A stretch of 64,000 bases of DNA, taken from Peteryoungia ipomoeae (lineage in GTDB: Bacteria; Pseudomonadota; Alphaproteobacteria; Rhizobiales; Rhizobiaceae). Both the position numbers and the translations under genes were made by a program. This document shows, piece by piece, positions 45,784-54,984 of this stretch (the stretch's first letter is position 1; each line of letters opens with the position of its first letter). Below the pieces are notes generated by a model. That model saw only the letters and a list, made by a program, of their open reading frames with translations. It had not been told where the DNA came from and made no database searches. The stretch is from assembly GCF_004912165.1 (NCBI RefSeq), contig NZ_STGV01000002.1:62001-126000 (forward strand), given 5' to 3'.

Positions 45784-47424
45784 TCAACGCCCTAACCCCG
45801 CTATTTGCAGTGGTTGGGCGAATTCGACCTCAAAAGCGTCAGAAGGCCTGCCGTCAGGGCCTGATGCGTTGAATCCGTGGTCCGGATGCACCTGAAAATG
45901 CGCCCGCTTCGGCGATGCCTTTGCCGCGCGATGCTGCTGCTCGATATGGAACTCCCGAACTGTCTGGCCGAGCTCCAGGATGACCTTGTGCAGATCCTGT
46001 GATTGATTGGCGGCTCGGTCGGCAACGGCAACGGAATTGGAAAGCTCCCTGCCGATTTCAAAGACGGTTCCGGTGGCAGCTGAAAGCTCGCCTTCGCAGC
46101 GTCCGGTATCCATGACGATCTCGGCCATGGCACCGCTGATGCCTTTGACCTGACCAACGATGTCGGCAATGGCGCCTTGCGTCTTGGCGACCATATCCAC
46201 ACCCGCCTCGACCTGGTTCTTGGTCGTGGAAACGAGGGTCTTGATCTCGCGGGCCGCATCGGCCGAGCGCTGCGCAAGCGCCCGGACTTCCTGCGCAACG
46301 ACCGCAAAGCCGCGACCGCTATCGCCAGCACGGGCCGCCTCGATACCGGCGTTCAGAGCAAGCAAATTCGTCTGAAAAGCGATTTCATCGATGGCACCGA
46401 TGATATGGCCAATCTGTTCCGCCGAGGTTTCAATATCGGCCATGGCGCTGATGGCCTGACCCACCACTTCGCCGCTCGCTTCCACGGAGGCACGCGCCGC
46501 ACTCACCGAGGCTTCGGCCTTGCGGGATTTCTCTGCCGTTTCGCGAAGGCCATGATTGATGGAGCCCAAGGACTGGCTGGCATCATCGAGACGTTGCGAC
46601 TGCTCTGCCGCACGGCCTGAAAATTGCTGCGCGGCCTGGACGACCTCATCCGTTGTGCGCGCGGCCTGGCCGAGTTTCTGGTCGGAGGCAAGAAATGCCG
46701 TCTGCAGATGCTCGATGGCTTGGTTCATCTGGGCGGCGAGATCGCTATAGGTGTCCGGCACGTCGCTTGGCGCCCGGACCGTCAGATCGCCGTCAGACAG
46801 GCCCTCGAAAACCGGCCGGAAAATCATCTCGACCATCGAGCGATCTTCCTCGCGCGCTTTTGCGAGTTCCCGGTGGTGCTTGAGGCGCAGTTCATTGAAG
46901 CGCAGAGAAACTGCAATCTCGACGTCGACCATGACCAGCCGCAGCAGGGCGTTGATGAGGTCCGAGGCGTCCTGGTTTCGCCGCCGTGAAGACGAGAACA
47001 GGCCTTTGCTGCCCTGCTCGTTCAAAAGCGATGTGACGATGTGCTCCAGGACAACGGCGTGACCGGCGATATGCCAGCGGGGATCAAGTCCCATGCGGCT
47101 CTCGGTATCGGCGAGAACCTTAACCCGTTCGGCATAGAGGCCGTCAAATCGCGCGTCGGTCAGCACATCCCAATGCGACGACAGGAGGTCGTGGAGACGA
47201 TCGTATTGATTATCAGATGTGAAGGCGCGTGCGGCATCCGGCGATGTCTGAAGTCTTTGAAACAGATCGCGAAGGGCCGCCTGGACCGGCGTGGTAAGCG
47301 CCGGGCGGTTGTGACGGAGCAGATCTCGGTCGCTCTCTTCCAGTCCGGCAAAACGCAGCCGATCCCGCAGGCTGCCAGCCTGCGCACCTGTTGCCTTCTC
47401 CGTGGACATGTCCTGAGCCACCAT
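45784..47424 (-). CDS. icpA: Cytosolic globin-domain chemoreceptor IcpA
   Basis: First gene of the che operon. The 546-residue product lacks membrane segments. Residues about 20-180 resemble the protoglobin/globin-coupled sensor domain, with [14 protein letters not shown] at 112-125. At the place of the heme-proximal histidine (HxRIG pattern) the sequence reads ESRMG, Glu108. A short HAMP-like stretch and the MCP signalling domain ([20 protein letters not shown] near 350) follow. No CheR-tethering pentapeptide is visible at the C terminus. M1 and M6 are both possible starts. Confidence 0.88.
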   Translation of the reverse strand: MVAQDMSTEKATGAQAGSLRDRLRFAGLEESDRDLLRHNRPALTTPVQAALRDLFQRLQTSPDAARAFTSDNQYDRLHDLLSSHWDVLTDARFDGLYAERVKVLADTESRMGLDPRWHIAGHAVVLEHIVTSLLNEQGSKGLFSSSRRRNQDASDLINALLRLVMVDVEIAVSLRFNELRLKHHRELAKAREEDRSMVEMIFRPVFEGLSDGDLTVRAPSDVPDTYSDLAAQMNQAIEHLQTAFLASDQKLGQAARTTDEVVQAAQQFSGRAAEQSQRLDDASQSLGSINHGLRETAEKSRKAEASVSAARASVEASGEVVGQAISAMADIETSAEQIGHIIGAIDEIAFQTNLLALNAGIEAARAGDSGRGFAVVAQEVRALAQRSADAAREIKTLVSTTKNQVEAGVDMVAKTQGAIADIVGQVKGISGAMAEIVMDTGRCEGELSAATGTVFEIGRELSNSVAVADRAANQSQDLHKVILELGQTVREFHIEQQHRAAKASPKRAHFQVHPDHGFNASGPDGRPSDAFEVEFAQPLQIAGLGR

Positions 47425-48093
47425 TGCACCCGCATTCGCCGCCCTTTGCGGGTCGGCTCATGCAGCGCGGTCATCGATCGGGGCGGATGCCCGGCAAGGC
47501 AGGGTCAGCGACCTTGCTCCGACGCATCACGGCCAGTCGCGGCGCGCTGCTTTCATGATCATTGCAGACCGGACCTGGACCGGTACGACGGGATGGCGTC
47601 ATGCCCGAAGGAAATCTGGATGGAATCCCACTCCGACGTGTTCTTGAATCATTATGGTTAATTCCTTGCTTGAAGGTTAATAATGTCTCCACGAAGAACA
47701 GCAGAATGTAATAGATTTCCAATTTCTTACCTTTGGTAATCCTCTTCAAGGGCATTGCCACGTGGGGATGTAACCCAACGCGATGAGGTTGGTGGAGAAA
47801 TCCGTTTATTGTCCCGACTTAGCCGCAGGCTGAGAACCTCAGGTTGCTCGTGATAAAGAATATCGGAAATATCTGATATCATTACAGATCACGGAAAATA
47901 TCCTTCGCCATTGGGGGAACCCGCGGGCTAGCCCGGCGTTCTACCCTTGCCTGTTTCCCACAGAACGAAACTATGCCGGCAAGCTTGACTATGGGGGTCG
48001 CGTCAGCCGGAACATTGGTGGTGCCTTCGCGCATTGCCGATCATTCGTGACTGCGGGCCTGAGCATTGTGCGGCGACGACGGAGACTGTGACC
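47425..48093. other. 669-base intergenic region between the che operon and the DUF2934 gene
   Basis: The region should hold the che operon promoter (minus) and the DUF2934-glgA promoter (plus). I see no CGCAAG element. A TTAACC-type direct repeat pair lies at about 47659-47684 on the minus strand, and the stretch 47850-47905 is rich in ATATC/GATAT half-sites. One 96-codon frame (47471-47761) lacks any sign of being real. No RNA gene is recognised. Confidence 0.5.
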
Positions 48094-48354
48094 ATGCCGG
48101 ATCGAAATGACGATTGGATCGCAAGACGAGCCTATGCGCTCTGGGAGGAAGAGGGGCGCCCCGACGGCAGGGATTCCGATCACTGGCGCGCCGCGCTTAC
48201 AGAATACGAAGCCATGCTCGAGGCGTCCCGGGTAACCACCGAGAGTGCCGACCGTCGGATCGCAATGGCGCAAGCGCGGCTTAACGACGATGTCACGTCC
48301 CCCTTGGAAGACGGCAATGCCTCCTCTGCATTGCCGAGAGGAAAAGCGTCATGA
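48094..48354 (+). CDS. DUF2934 domain protein
   Basis: A small, mostly helical protein of 86 residues. The ATG at 48094 is preceded by GGAG at nine bases. The sequence DDWIARRAYALWEEEGRPDG followed by RDSDHWRAA is the DUF2934 signature. The family is common beside glycogen metabolism and stress genes, and its biochemical role is unknown. The stop overlaps the glgA start (ATGA, 48351-48354), so the two are coupled. Confidence 0.85.
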   Translation: MPDRNDDWIARRAYALWEEEGRPDGRDSDHWRAALTEYEAMLEASRVTTESADRRIAMAQARLNDDVTSPLEDGNASSALPRGKAS

Positions 48355-49949
48355 TCTCAATCGCCAACCCCCTCCCCTTGCCCCGAATGAAGTATGACGA
48401 AGCTTTGCCCTTGCCCCCTTATCGGCAGGCGCCCGCCGCAAGCGAGGAAGTGGCAGCTCGGATCGTTTCGAGGCCTCTTCAGGTTCTGGCCGTCACTTCG
48501 GAAGTTTTCCCCCTCATAAAGACTGGCGGTCTCGCCGATGTGACGGGCGCGCTTCCGAAGGCGCTGACACGATTTGGTATCCGTACGCATACCCTGGTGC
48601 CCGGTTATCCCTCAATTGTCAGCATGGCGCGTCTTCATCCACCGCTGATGGAGTTCGACAACCTGCTTGGCGAACCTGCTACCCTGCGCCATCTGGAGAT
48701 CGACGGCCTCAGCATTTTTGTCCTGGATGCCCCGAGCCTGTTTGATCGCCCCGGTGGCCCCTATGTCGATACCAATGGCCTGGATCACCCTGACAACTGG
48801 AAGCGGTTCGCCGTGCTTTCGCTTGCCGGGGCGGAGATTGCTGCTGGAGCCCTTCCCGGCTGGCGCCCGGACCTCGTCCATACCCACGACTGGCAGACGG
48901 CGCTGACATCCGTTTATCTCAAGCAGATGGGGGCTTCGGTTCCAACCGTCCTGACCATCCACAACCTCGCATTCCAGGGGCAGTTTTCCGCCAGTCTGTT
49001 GCCGCAGATCGGATTGTCACCGGAAGCCTTCAGTATCGATTGCCTCGAATACTACGGTGATATCAGCTACCTGAAGGGCGGCTTGACAACGGCGGCCCAT
49101 ATCACGGTGGTCAGCCCGACCTATGCCCGCGAGATCCTCTCCTCAGCCTTCGGCATGGGGATGGATGGCGTCTTGAACGCGCGGCTCGATCAGCTCGAGG
49201 GTATTGTCAACGGCATCGACACAGAGATCTGGAACCCCGCCACTGATCCCTATCTTCCCCATCGCTACGATCAGAAGTCGGTGCGACACAAGGCAAAGAA
49301 CAAGGCCATTCTGCTGGATCGCTTTGGACTGGACCCTGGCGAAGGCCCGCTCTTTTCCGCCGTGACGCGCATGACCTGGCAGAAGGGCATGGATATGCTG
49401 GCCGACGTTGCCGACGAAATCTTCCGCTGGGGTGGCAAGCTGATCGTGCTCGGCCAGGGCGACTCGGAGATTATCGCCCGGCTGAACGAGACAGCAGCGC
49501 GGTTCCCCGGAAAGATGGCGGTATCGAGCGATTACAACGAGGCGGCTTCCCACCTGATCCACGGCGGCTCCGACGCAATCATCCAGCCGTCTCGATTTGA
49601 GCCTTGCGGCCTTACCCAGCTCTACGCCCTTCGATATGGCTGCGTTCCCGTCGTGTCCCGCACGGGCGGCCTCGCGGAGACCATTATCGATGCCAATGAT
49701 GCCGCGATGGCGGCACGGGTGGCGACCGGATTTCAGTTTCACCCCGTAGAGCCAGAAGGCCTGAGACACGCCCTTCGACGGACAGCATCGACCTATCGCG
49801 ACAAGCGCAAATGGGATCGTCTGCAATTGCAGGCCATGCGGGCGGACTATTCCTGGGATCGCAGCGCAGAACGTTATGGCGACGTCTATATGCGACTGGC
49901 TCGATCGGGACATGCTGACCGTATCCAGGACCGAGGAGTGGACCCATGA
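48351..49949 (+). CDS. glgA: Glycogen synthase (ADP-glucose type), GT5 family
   Basis: Transfers glucose from ADP-glucose to glycogen. The 532-residue product has an N-terminal extension of about 45 residues. It then shows LAVTSEVFPLIKTGGLADVT with the KTGGL substrate loop, LVHTHDWQTALTSVYLKQMG, GIVNGIDTEIWNPATDP and the C-terminal QPSRFEPCGLTQLYALRYGC, all diagnostic of GT5 enzymes. It lacks glgB, glgC and glgP neighbours, so it is probably a second, accessory copy coupled to stress genes. Confidence 0.93.
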   Translation: MISIANPLPLPRMKYDEALPLPPYRQAPAASEEVAARIVSRPLQVLAVTSEVFPLIKTGGLADVTGALPKALTRFGIRTHTLVPGYPSIVSMARLHPPLMEFDNLLGEPATLRHLEIDGLSIFVLDAPSLFDRPGGPYVDTNGLDHPDNWKRFAVLSLAGAEIAAGALPGWRPDLVHTHDWQTALTSVYLKQMGASVPTVLTIHNLAFQGQFSASLLPQIGLSPEAFSIDCLEYYGDISYLKGGLTTAAHITVVSPTYAREILSSAFGMGMDGVLNARLDQLEGIVNGIDTEIWNPATDPYLPHRYDQKSVRHKAKNKAILLDRFGLDPGEGPLFSAVTRMTWQKGMDMLADVADEIFRWGGKLIVLGQGDSEIIARLNETAARFPGKMAVSSDYNEAASHLIHGGSDAIIQPSRFEPCGLTQLYALRYGCVPVVSRTGGLAETIIDANDAAMAARVATGFQFHPVEPEGLRHALRRTASTYRDKRKWDRLQLQAMRADYSWDRSAERYGDVYMRLARSGHADRIQDRGVDP

Positions 49950-50251
49950 CCACCTCGCTGCAGACACTAGAGGCGCGGTTGAACGCTCAGCGCGAAATCG
50001 TCATCGCGCTTCTCAGTCATGCTTTGCTTGAGCGTGATACCGGCCTGGCTCTGCTTCGCAGTCTCGAAGAAGAAGTGATCGCACAGGATGGCGCCGAAGA
50101 TCCAGGCTCGCAGCCTTCAGCCGGCTTTGCGCGTGGCAACGAGAAAAGTACCGAAATCCGGGAAATTCTCGACACCGCCAAGGCGCGGGCCAAGGCCATT
50201 CAGGCCCTGCAACAGCAGGATACAAAGTCGATTGGAGCAGGAAAGTTCTAA
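49946..50251 (+). CDS. Small coiled-coil protein downstream of glgA
   Basis: A 101-residue protein whose ATG overlaps the glgA stop by four bases. It is helical, starting MTTSLQTLEARLNAQREIVI and ending with an Ala/Lys/Gln-rich helix (AKARAKAIQALQQQ). No signal, membrane segment or known domain is recognised. Translational coupling to glgA suggests a joint function, perhaps regulatory. Confidence 0.7.
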   Translation: MTTSLQTLEARLNAQREIVIALLSHALLERDTGLALLRSLEEEVIAQDGAEDPGSQPSAGFARGNEKSTEIREILDTAKARAKAIQALQQQDTKSIGAGKF

Positions 50252-50332
50252 CGCCGCGATCGAATATGGGGGCGCGGTCGGCGCCCCGCATGCGGCTTTC
50301 CGGATGTAACTTCGCCATAGGAGGTGCGCGAC

Positions 50333-50608
50333 ATGATCTTCAAACCACAGACATTTCATGGGGAGGCCCCAGCCGTCGAGCAGCAATATCCGACGGAAGC
50401 GGCACTTGAGGAAGCTGCAGCTGCGGCCCTTGCTGTTACGGAAGGCGTTGATGCGGCCGAATTGAAAGTCAAAGTGACGGGCGGCGAAGTCTTTCTGATG
50501 GGTTCGGTGACACGACGCGAGGAAATCGACCGGGCCGTGGAAACACTTCTCGCGGTCAACGGCGTCGAGAAAGTCAGTGTAAACGTTCAATGTGACAGTC
50601 CGCTCTGA
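50333..50608 (+). CDS. BON-domain protein
   Basis: The ATG at 50333 is chosen because AGGAGG lies eight bases upstream; a GTG nine bases earlier overlaps that site. The 91-residue product has the BON fold: PTEAALEEAAAAALAVTEGV, then LKVKVTGGEVFLMGSVTRRE and EIDRAVETLLAVNGVEKVSV. BON domains bind phospholipid or help survive osmotic stress. There is no signal peptide. It lies 81 bases after the preceding gene. Confidence 0.85.
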   Translation: MIFKPQTFHGEAPAVEQQYPTEAALEEAAAAALAVTEGVDAAELKVKVTGGEVFLMGSVTRREEIDRAVETLLAVNGVEKVSVNVQCDSPL

Positions 50609-50688
50609 CGCGGCGCTGGTGCAGGGAGGTGAAGGCAAACGCCGACCGTCCCTCGAGAACAGTCAGCACATCGCGCCCGTCGCCTTCC

Positions 50689-50710
50689 GGAACGTGCAGT
50701 TGCACGTTCC
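50689..50710. terminator. Palindromic hairpin between convergent genes
   Basis: GGAACGTGCA (50689-50698) and TGCACGTTCC (50701-50710) are perfect complements around GT. It lies between the BON gene and the convergent DUF2188-like gene. It is most likely a bidirectional terminator, though no T-tract is obvious. Confidence 0.45.
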
Positions 50711-50756
50711 TAGCGCCGCGCCTGTCCTAACCCGCAGGCTATTTTCGAGGAGGTGT

Positions 50757-50999
50757 TTACGTGTTGGCTTGGGACAAGGACGCCCAAGCATGCTGGTGGG
50801 GTGCCGTCTCGAGCATTCGTCCGGTCAGATCCTGTCGGCGCAGCACGAAGGCACGGATGCGGCCTCTGGCTTTCAGTGAATGATTGCGTGCCGCGTCCGC
50901 CGCAAGTGCGTGGCTTGGATAGCAGCCAGAATGATAACCCTCGTGGACGAAGGCCCAGCCGTCGCAGGTGGGAACGATGTCGTAAACTGCTTCGACCAT
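50757..50999 (-). CDS. DUF2188-like small protein
   Basis: An 80-residue frame starting MVEAVYDIVPTCDGWAFVHE. The pattern YDIVP-x2-DGWAF-x2-EG, then a Ser/Pro-containing stretch and ALAADAARNH, fits the short DUF2188/YdiV-like proteins of rhizobia with an alternating beta-beta-helix layout. The upstream AAGGG is only a weak ribosome site. A 40-codon GTG frame on the other strand has a better site but no family resemblance. Function unknown. Confidence 0.55.
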   Translation of the reverse strand: MVEAVYDIVPTCDGWAFVHEGYHSGCYPSHALAADAARNHSLKARGRIRAFVLRRQDLTGRMLETAPHQHAWASLSQANT

Positions 51000-51157
51000 G
51001 ATAGGAGCCCTTGTTGGTTTTCAACCAAAAACGCCTATCACCCGCTTCCGGTTCCCTTCCCTTGCAGGAATATTGCCGCATGCGTCGAGCGCTCAGATCT
51101 GGGGATCAGGGACCCTTTCCAGGACGATCGTAGAGGCTCTTTGCAGGTTCGATCGCC

Positions 51158-52213
51158 TTATCGCAGACCGGCAACCCGTTCCCAGCTGGTCTTGCCCTCA
51201 ACCCAGCGCTGCCAGTCCTTGACCGAACCGTAGAAGACATTGAGGTCGATCTTGCCATTGACGCCCTGGGACAGGCCCGAACCGGAATACTGCCAGAATA
51301 CCCACTTGCGGCCCGGATAGGTCTTCGAAGGATGCGCTGCAACCGAGCGCAGCCAGAAGGGGTAGTCCAGGAAGTGGCCGCGCAGATTGTCCTTGTAGAA
51401 ATCGGGGGCGGTGTAGATCACCGGACGTTTGCCGTAATGCCGCTCCAGACGATCCATGAAGACCTGCATCTTCTCGCGGGCCTTTTCCGGCGAAAGTTTG
51501 AAACGGCAGCTCGACTCGCCGTTATATTCGACATCGATGACCGGCGGCAGCGCATCCGGATCCTTCGGTACGTTGCGGATGAACCAGTCGGCCTGTTCGG
51601 ACGCGACACGGCACCAGTAGAAGAAGTGATAGGCGCCGCGCTTCAAACCTGCCGCTTTCGCGCGATCCCAGTTCGTCCGAAACATCGGATCGAGATGATC
51701 GCCGCCGTCAGTCGCCTTGATATAGGCGAAGTTCGCACCGTTCTTGCGCAGGGTGTTCCAATCGATATTTGCCTGCCAGCGGGAGACGTCCACGCCATGC
51801 ACGGCATGGTGCTTGGGTGTGACCTTGCCGAAATTGATCGGCTTGGCGTCGCTGAAACGCTGATTGTAAACCTTGTGGCGATCCCGCGACAACGGCGCAA
51901 GCAGGGACAATGGCCGCTGATTGGGCACCGGCATGCCGGCTGTCGTCGTTGGTGTTTCGAAATGCGTTGACGCAGGCGCGCTGGCAAAGGCGAGCGCTTC
52001 TGCATGCGGTGCCTCGGGGGATTGGACCGCAGGGGCGATGCTGCCCGTCTGCTCATTCACAGCCACGGTCGGCGTCGGTGCGGCAGCCACAACATTGGCC
52101 TGGGGCCGCTCGGCCCTGCCGATGCGCAATGCATCAATCGGGCTCGTTCGTGCGGTGCAGCTGCTAAGCGCCAGGCACAGGATCAGAGTGGTCGAGAGAG
52201 CATTGGAACGCAT
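51158..52213 (-). CDS. GH25 lysozyme-like lipoprotein
   Basis: Predicted muramidase of glycoside hydrolase family 25. The 351-residue product has a lipoprotein signal (STTLILCLALSSC, Cys19), a Pro/Ala/Ser-rich spacer to about residue 135 and the GH25 domain: VHGVDVSRWQANIDWNTLRK, YIKATDGGDHLDPMF, RGAYHFFYWC and PVIDVEYNGE with the catalytic Asp and Glu. The end WVFWQYSGSGLSQGVNGKID is typical. It is the only gene between the stress block and the exonuclease. Confidence 0.92.
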   Translation of the reverse strand: MRSNALSTTLILCLALSSCTARTSPIDALRIGRAERPQANVVAAAPTPTVAVNEQTGSIAPAVQSPEAPHAEALAFASAPASTHFETPTTTAGMPVPNQRPLSLLAPLSRDRHKVYNQRFSDAKPINFGKVTPKHHAVHGVDVSRWQANIDWNTLRKNGANFAYIKATDGGDHLDPMFRTNWDRAKAAGLKRGAYHFFYWCRVASEQADWFIRNVPKDPDALPPVIDVEYNGESSCRFKLSPEKAREKMQVFMDRLERHYGKRPVIYTAPDFYKDNLRGHFLDYPFWLRSVAAHPSKTYPGRKWVFWQYSGSGLSQGVNGKIDLNVFYGSVKDWQRWVEGKTSWERVAGLR

Positions 52214-52367
52214 GAGAAACTTACCGCAACGTGAGCAGATGCAGGCAACCGCCGCATCAATTCTATTTTCGCTAACGAATGGTAGCGCTCATTGCTGAAC
52301 GCAATCTCTACAAACATGGTTAACGTGCCGAAGCGGTTCAGCCCAGCTGGTCACTATGCTCCGCCGA
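52214..52367. other. 154-base gap between GH25 gene and exonuclease fusion gene
   Basis: The gap contains the promoter side of the GH25 gene (minus) and the end of the exonuclease gene. I see no strong hairpin and no recognisable motif. Confidence 0.4.
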
Positions 52368-54416
52368 CTATGCAATCCGAGCGTCGTCGTTCAGATCGCG
52401 CAACAATCGTCCATGGCGTCGGGTCTGTGTCAGGAGATCGCCAAACCGGTGGCAACCTTGGCCAACCAGCATCTCCTTCATCTTGATGAACACATCCGCC
52501 GTCGCGATGGCATCCCCAAGGGCTGTATGTCTGACCTTTTCGTCGATCGTTACACCCAGCCGCTTCGCAAGCGCGTCAAGGGTGTGGACCTCGGCCTGGC
52601 CAAAGACGCTGGCGGAGACCAGCACCGTATCGACGATGGCATGGTGGAAGCGCAATCCCAATTCTCTCTCGCGCCGACTGAGGAATTCCATGTCGAATGG
52701 AGCGTTGTGGGCAACGAGCACGGCGCCCTCGGCAAAGCGATGGAACTGCCGCACGGCTTCTGCGACATCGACGGCATCTCGAACCATATCATCTGTCACG
52801 CCATGTACGGCTGTCGAGGACGCGGGTATGGGACGCCCCGGATTGACGAGAAGGTCGAAGACCTCCGTTTTGATGCGTTTGCCGTTGACAATGCGCACCG
52901 CGGCAATCTGCACGATCTCGTCGCCCTGCTCCGGCAGGAGGCCCGTCGTTTCGGTATCAAAGACGACATAGGTCAGCGCATCGAGTTTGGCATCCGAAAG
53001 CTTCTCGTAGTGCAGGCGCGACAAGAGCTCGAAATCATAGGTGACATCGCGGGACAGATCACCGCCAGCACCCGTCGGCCTCTCGACACTTTTGAGCTCC
53101 GTAGCGATGAGATTTCGTCCGCCCTCCTGGCCAAGGCGCATCTGACTTCCATGCGCCTTGAGGATCGTATCGCAGGTGACAGCCCCCTCGAAAACCGGTT
53201 GCTTCAGCCAGGCGTCAAGCTCCTCGCGGTCGGGCGCCGGACCATCCCAGACCAGACCGATGCTGACCCTCTCGCCCTCTGCGGAAACGGACAATGCGAA
53301 ATGCAGTGCCGCCGTTGCCTGACGAACCTGAATAGCGATATGCGTGAGCAGGCTGACGATATCAAAGGCGTTGCAGCGAACTGTCATCGCCGCCACATCA
53401 GCGTGAAGCGTCAGCCCCGCCCCTGCCATTTCGCGTCGCAACTGCTCGGCCAATTCCCTAACCTCCGTCGAGGCCATCGGCCATCCGTCGGACCGGCAGG
53501 CTTCGAAACGAGCCTCAAGGGCATCGAGCATACGCTCCAGAGCATTGAGCGGGCCCTGGCTTGAAGGTCCCGGTACCATTGAACGATGCAATTCAGTGAC
53601 GGCAGGGCGGATCTGCATGAAGATATCGCTGAGCAGGACATCCCGCCTTGCATAGGCAGCAACTTCCTGCGTCACATCGCGGAGCGTCATGACATAGGCA
53701 CCCGCGTCCCCTTCATTGTCACCAGCCAGGCGCATGCGACCGGCGAGCCTTCGCAGGCCGCAGGGGCTGAGACAGAGGAATTCCGCCACCCCATCGGGAT
53801 CGCCGGCTTCCAGGAGCCTGTGATGGGCATCGCGGATCGGCCCTTCGCTCAGGTAATCGAAGACGTTCCGATCGAGACAGACGGGCCGTTGTCCGCCGGA
53901 AAGCAGTTGGCGGGCGATGCCATTGTAAAAAACAAGATGGTGACGGCCGGTACACAAGAGGACCGCCGGCGGCACATCCGCAAGCAGCTGCTCCAGCTTC
54001 CCCTTGTCGGAGGAGAGCCGCGCCGTCTCGCGCTGCACTGCCTCCGTCAGGCCGGCACGGGCAGTGGCAAGGGTCGCCGTCGTCTCTGAAGCCGCAGCGG
54101 CGAGATCGCCGAGATAGCGCACGTCTTCGGCCTCTAGAACCTCCTCGACATCCGCATGCGCCCGCGCGCGCATGGCCGATGCCATCTTGTCGATCGGTCG
54201 CGCAATATGGGTATCGAAGAGGAACCAGATCCAGGTCACGAGAGCAAGGATCAGGAAGCCCGCGGCAATCGCGCCCTGCATCAGCGCGCCAAACATCTGC
54301 GGGCTACCGCCGCGATGATAGCCGAACCACAGACCCGCGGCCAGCGCAGCCACAGCGCCGAGCGCAATCGCCACGAAAAACAGAAGGATGCGGGTGCGCA
54401 GTCCAAGCTTGAGCAA
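52368..54416 (-). CDS. Membrane sensor-like/DnaQ-type exonuclease fusion
   Basis: A 682-residue fusion. The start is a TTG at 54416 with GGGGG upstream; no better start is visible. There are two N-terminal membrane helices (8-31, 47-67) followed by a HAMP-like segment, a PAS-like region (about 140-250), and a kinase-like middle without a recognisable H-box or intact ATP-binding motifs. From residue 482 there is a DnaQ/DEDDh 3'-5' exonuclease: D487 and E489 (FDTETTG), D575 (HNAPFD), H630 and D635 (HTALGD). It lies downstream of the DUF294 and ActP-type genes, where exonuclease genes are commonly found. Confidence 0.8.
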   Translation of the reverse strand: MLKLGLRTRILLFFVAIALGAVAALAAGLWFGYHRGGSPQMFGALMQGAIAAGFLILALVTWIWFLFDTHIARPIDKMASAMRARAHADVEEVLEAEDVRYLGDLAAAASETTATLATARAGLTEAVQRETARLSSDKGKLEQLLADVPPAVLLCTGRHHLVFYNGIARQLLSGGQRPVCLDRNVFDYLSEGPIRDAHHRLLEAGDPDGVAEFLCLSPCGLRRLAGRMRLAGDNEGDAGAYVMTLRDVTQEVAAYARRDVLLSDIFMQIRPAVTELHRSMVPGPSSQGPLNALERMLDALEARFEACRSDGWPMASTEVRELAEQLRREMAGAGLTLHADVAAMTVRCNAFDIVSLLTHIAIQVRQATAALHFALSVSAEGERVSIGLVWDGPAPDREELDAWLKQPVFEGAVTCDTILKAHGSQMRLGQEGGRNLIATELKSVERPTGAGGDLSRDVTYDFELLSRLHYEKLSDAKLDALTYVVFDTETTGLLPEQGDEIVQIAAVRIVNGKRIKTEVFDLLVNPGRPIPASSTAVHGVTDDMVRDAVDVAEAVRQFHRFAEGAVLVAHNAPFDMEFLSRRERELGLRFHHAIVDTVLVSASVFGQAEVHTLDALAKRLGVTIDEKVRHTALGDAIATADVFIKMKEMLVGQGCHRFGDLLTQTRRHGRLLRDLNDDARIA

Positions 54417-54426
54417 GAGGCCCCCT

Positions 54427-54948
54427 TCAGCCTGCCGAACAGGCTATCTTCAACGCGGCATCATCCGCTGGCACTGCCTTCCAATCAGCACCAACCAATG
54501 CGCCATCGGCGGCAATCGAAACGCTCTGATCCAGCATGTCGGCGCGACGCAGGCCGGTGCAGTCATAGACTACCTTGACCGCCGAGACAGGTTGCCAGCG
54601 TGCAACAAGCAGCACATCGACCATCACCAGCCCCGACTGCTGCGGATGCCGCTTTGCGTTGCGCATATCCAGGGCTGTGAACCGTGTGGTCACCGGCTCG
54701 ACATAGGACCACGGACGCCAGAAGGCCCGATCCTCGTTCTTCCAGGCAACCGCGATACCCGGCATCGCAATGTTCATACGCTCGAACCAGCTGTATTCGC
54801 TCCAGACGGAATAGCCGAGCATGCCCAGTCCGGCGAAAACGGGCACGATCCACTTTGGCAAGTATCCGCGGCTGAGCCAGCGCAACGCCATGGCCAGACC
54901 TGCCAGCGCAACGCCCGTGACAACAGCGGCAATCAATTCAAACAGCAT
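54427..54948 (-). CDS. Two-helix membrane protein of unknown function
   Basis: A 173-residue protein with two hydrophobic segments (about 4-22 and 34-52) and a soluble C-terminal region. Motifs visible are YSWFERMNIAMPGIAVAWKN and RPWSYVEPVTTRFTALDMRN. It starts between the cNMP/CBS gene and the exonuclease fusion and its stop lies 10 bases before the latter, so all belong to one run. Function unknown. Confidence 0.75.
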   Translation of the reverse strand: MLFELIAAVVTGVALAGLAMALRWLSRGYLPKWIVPVFAGLGMLGYSVWSEYSWFERMNIAMPGIAVAWKNEDRAFWRPWSYVEPVTTRFTALDMRNAKRHPQQSGLVMVDVLLVARWQPVSAVKVVYDCTGLRRADMLDQSVSIAADGALVGADWKAVPADDAALKIACSAG

Positions 54949-54984
54949 TCCCTATTCCTTCAGAACAGCCCCGGTTGGAGCGCA

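Noticed and set aside
47471-47761. 96-codon minus-strand frame upstream of icpA
   Set aside because: No ribosome site and Arg/Ser/Pro-rich tail; it overlaps the probable che promoter region.
50269-50287. Seven-bp hairpin GGGGCGC-N5-GCGCCCC after the coiled-coil gene
   Set aside because: Short, no T-tract, within GC-rich sequence and just before the BON gene ribosome site; not enough to call a terminator.
50761-50883. 40-codon plus-strand frame from GTG with a strong GAGGAGG site
   Set aside because: Good ribosome site, but it is short, has no family resemblance and lies opposite the DUF2188-like gene. Kept only as an alternative.
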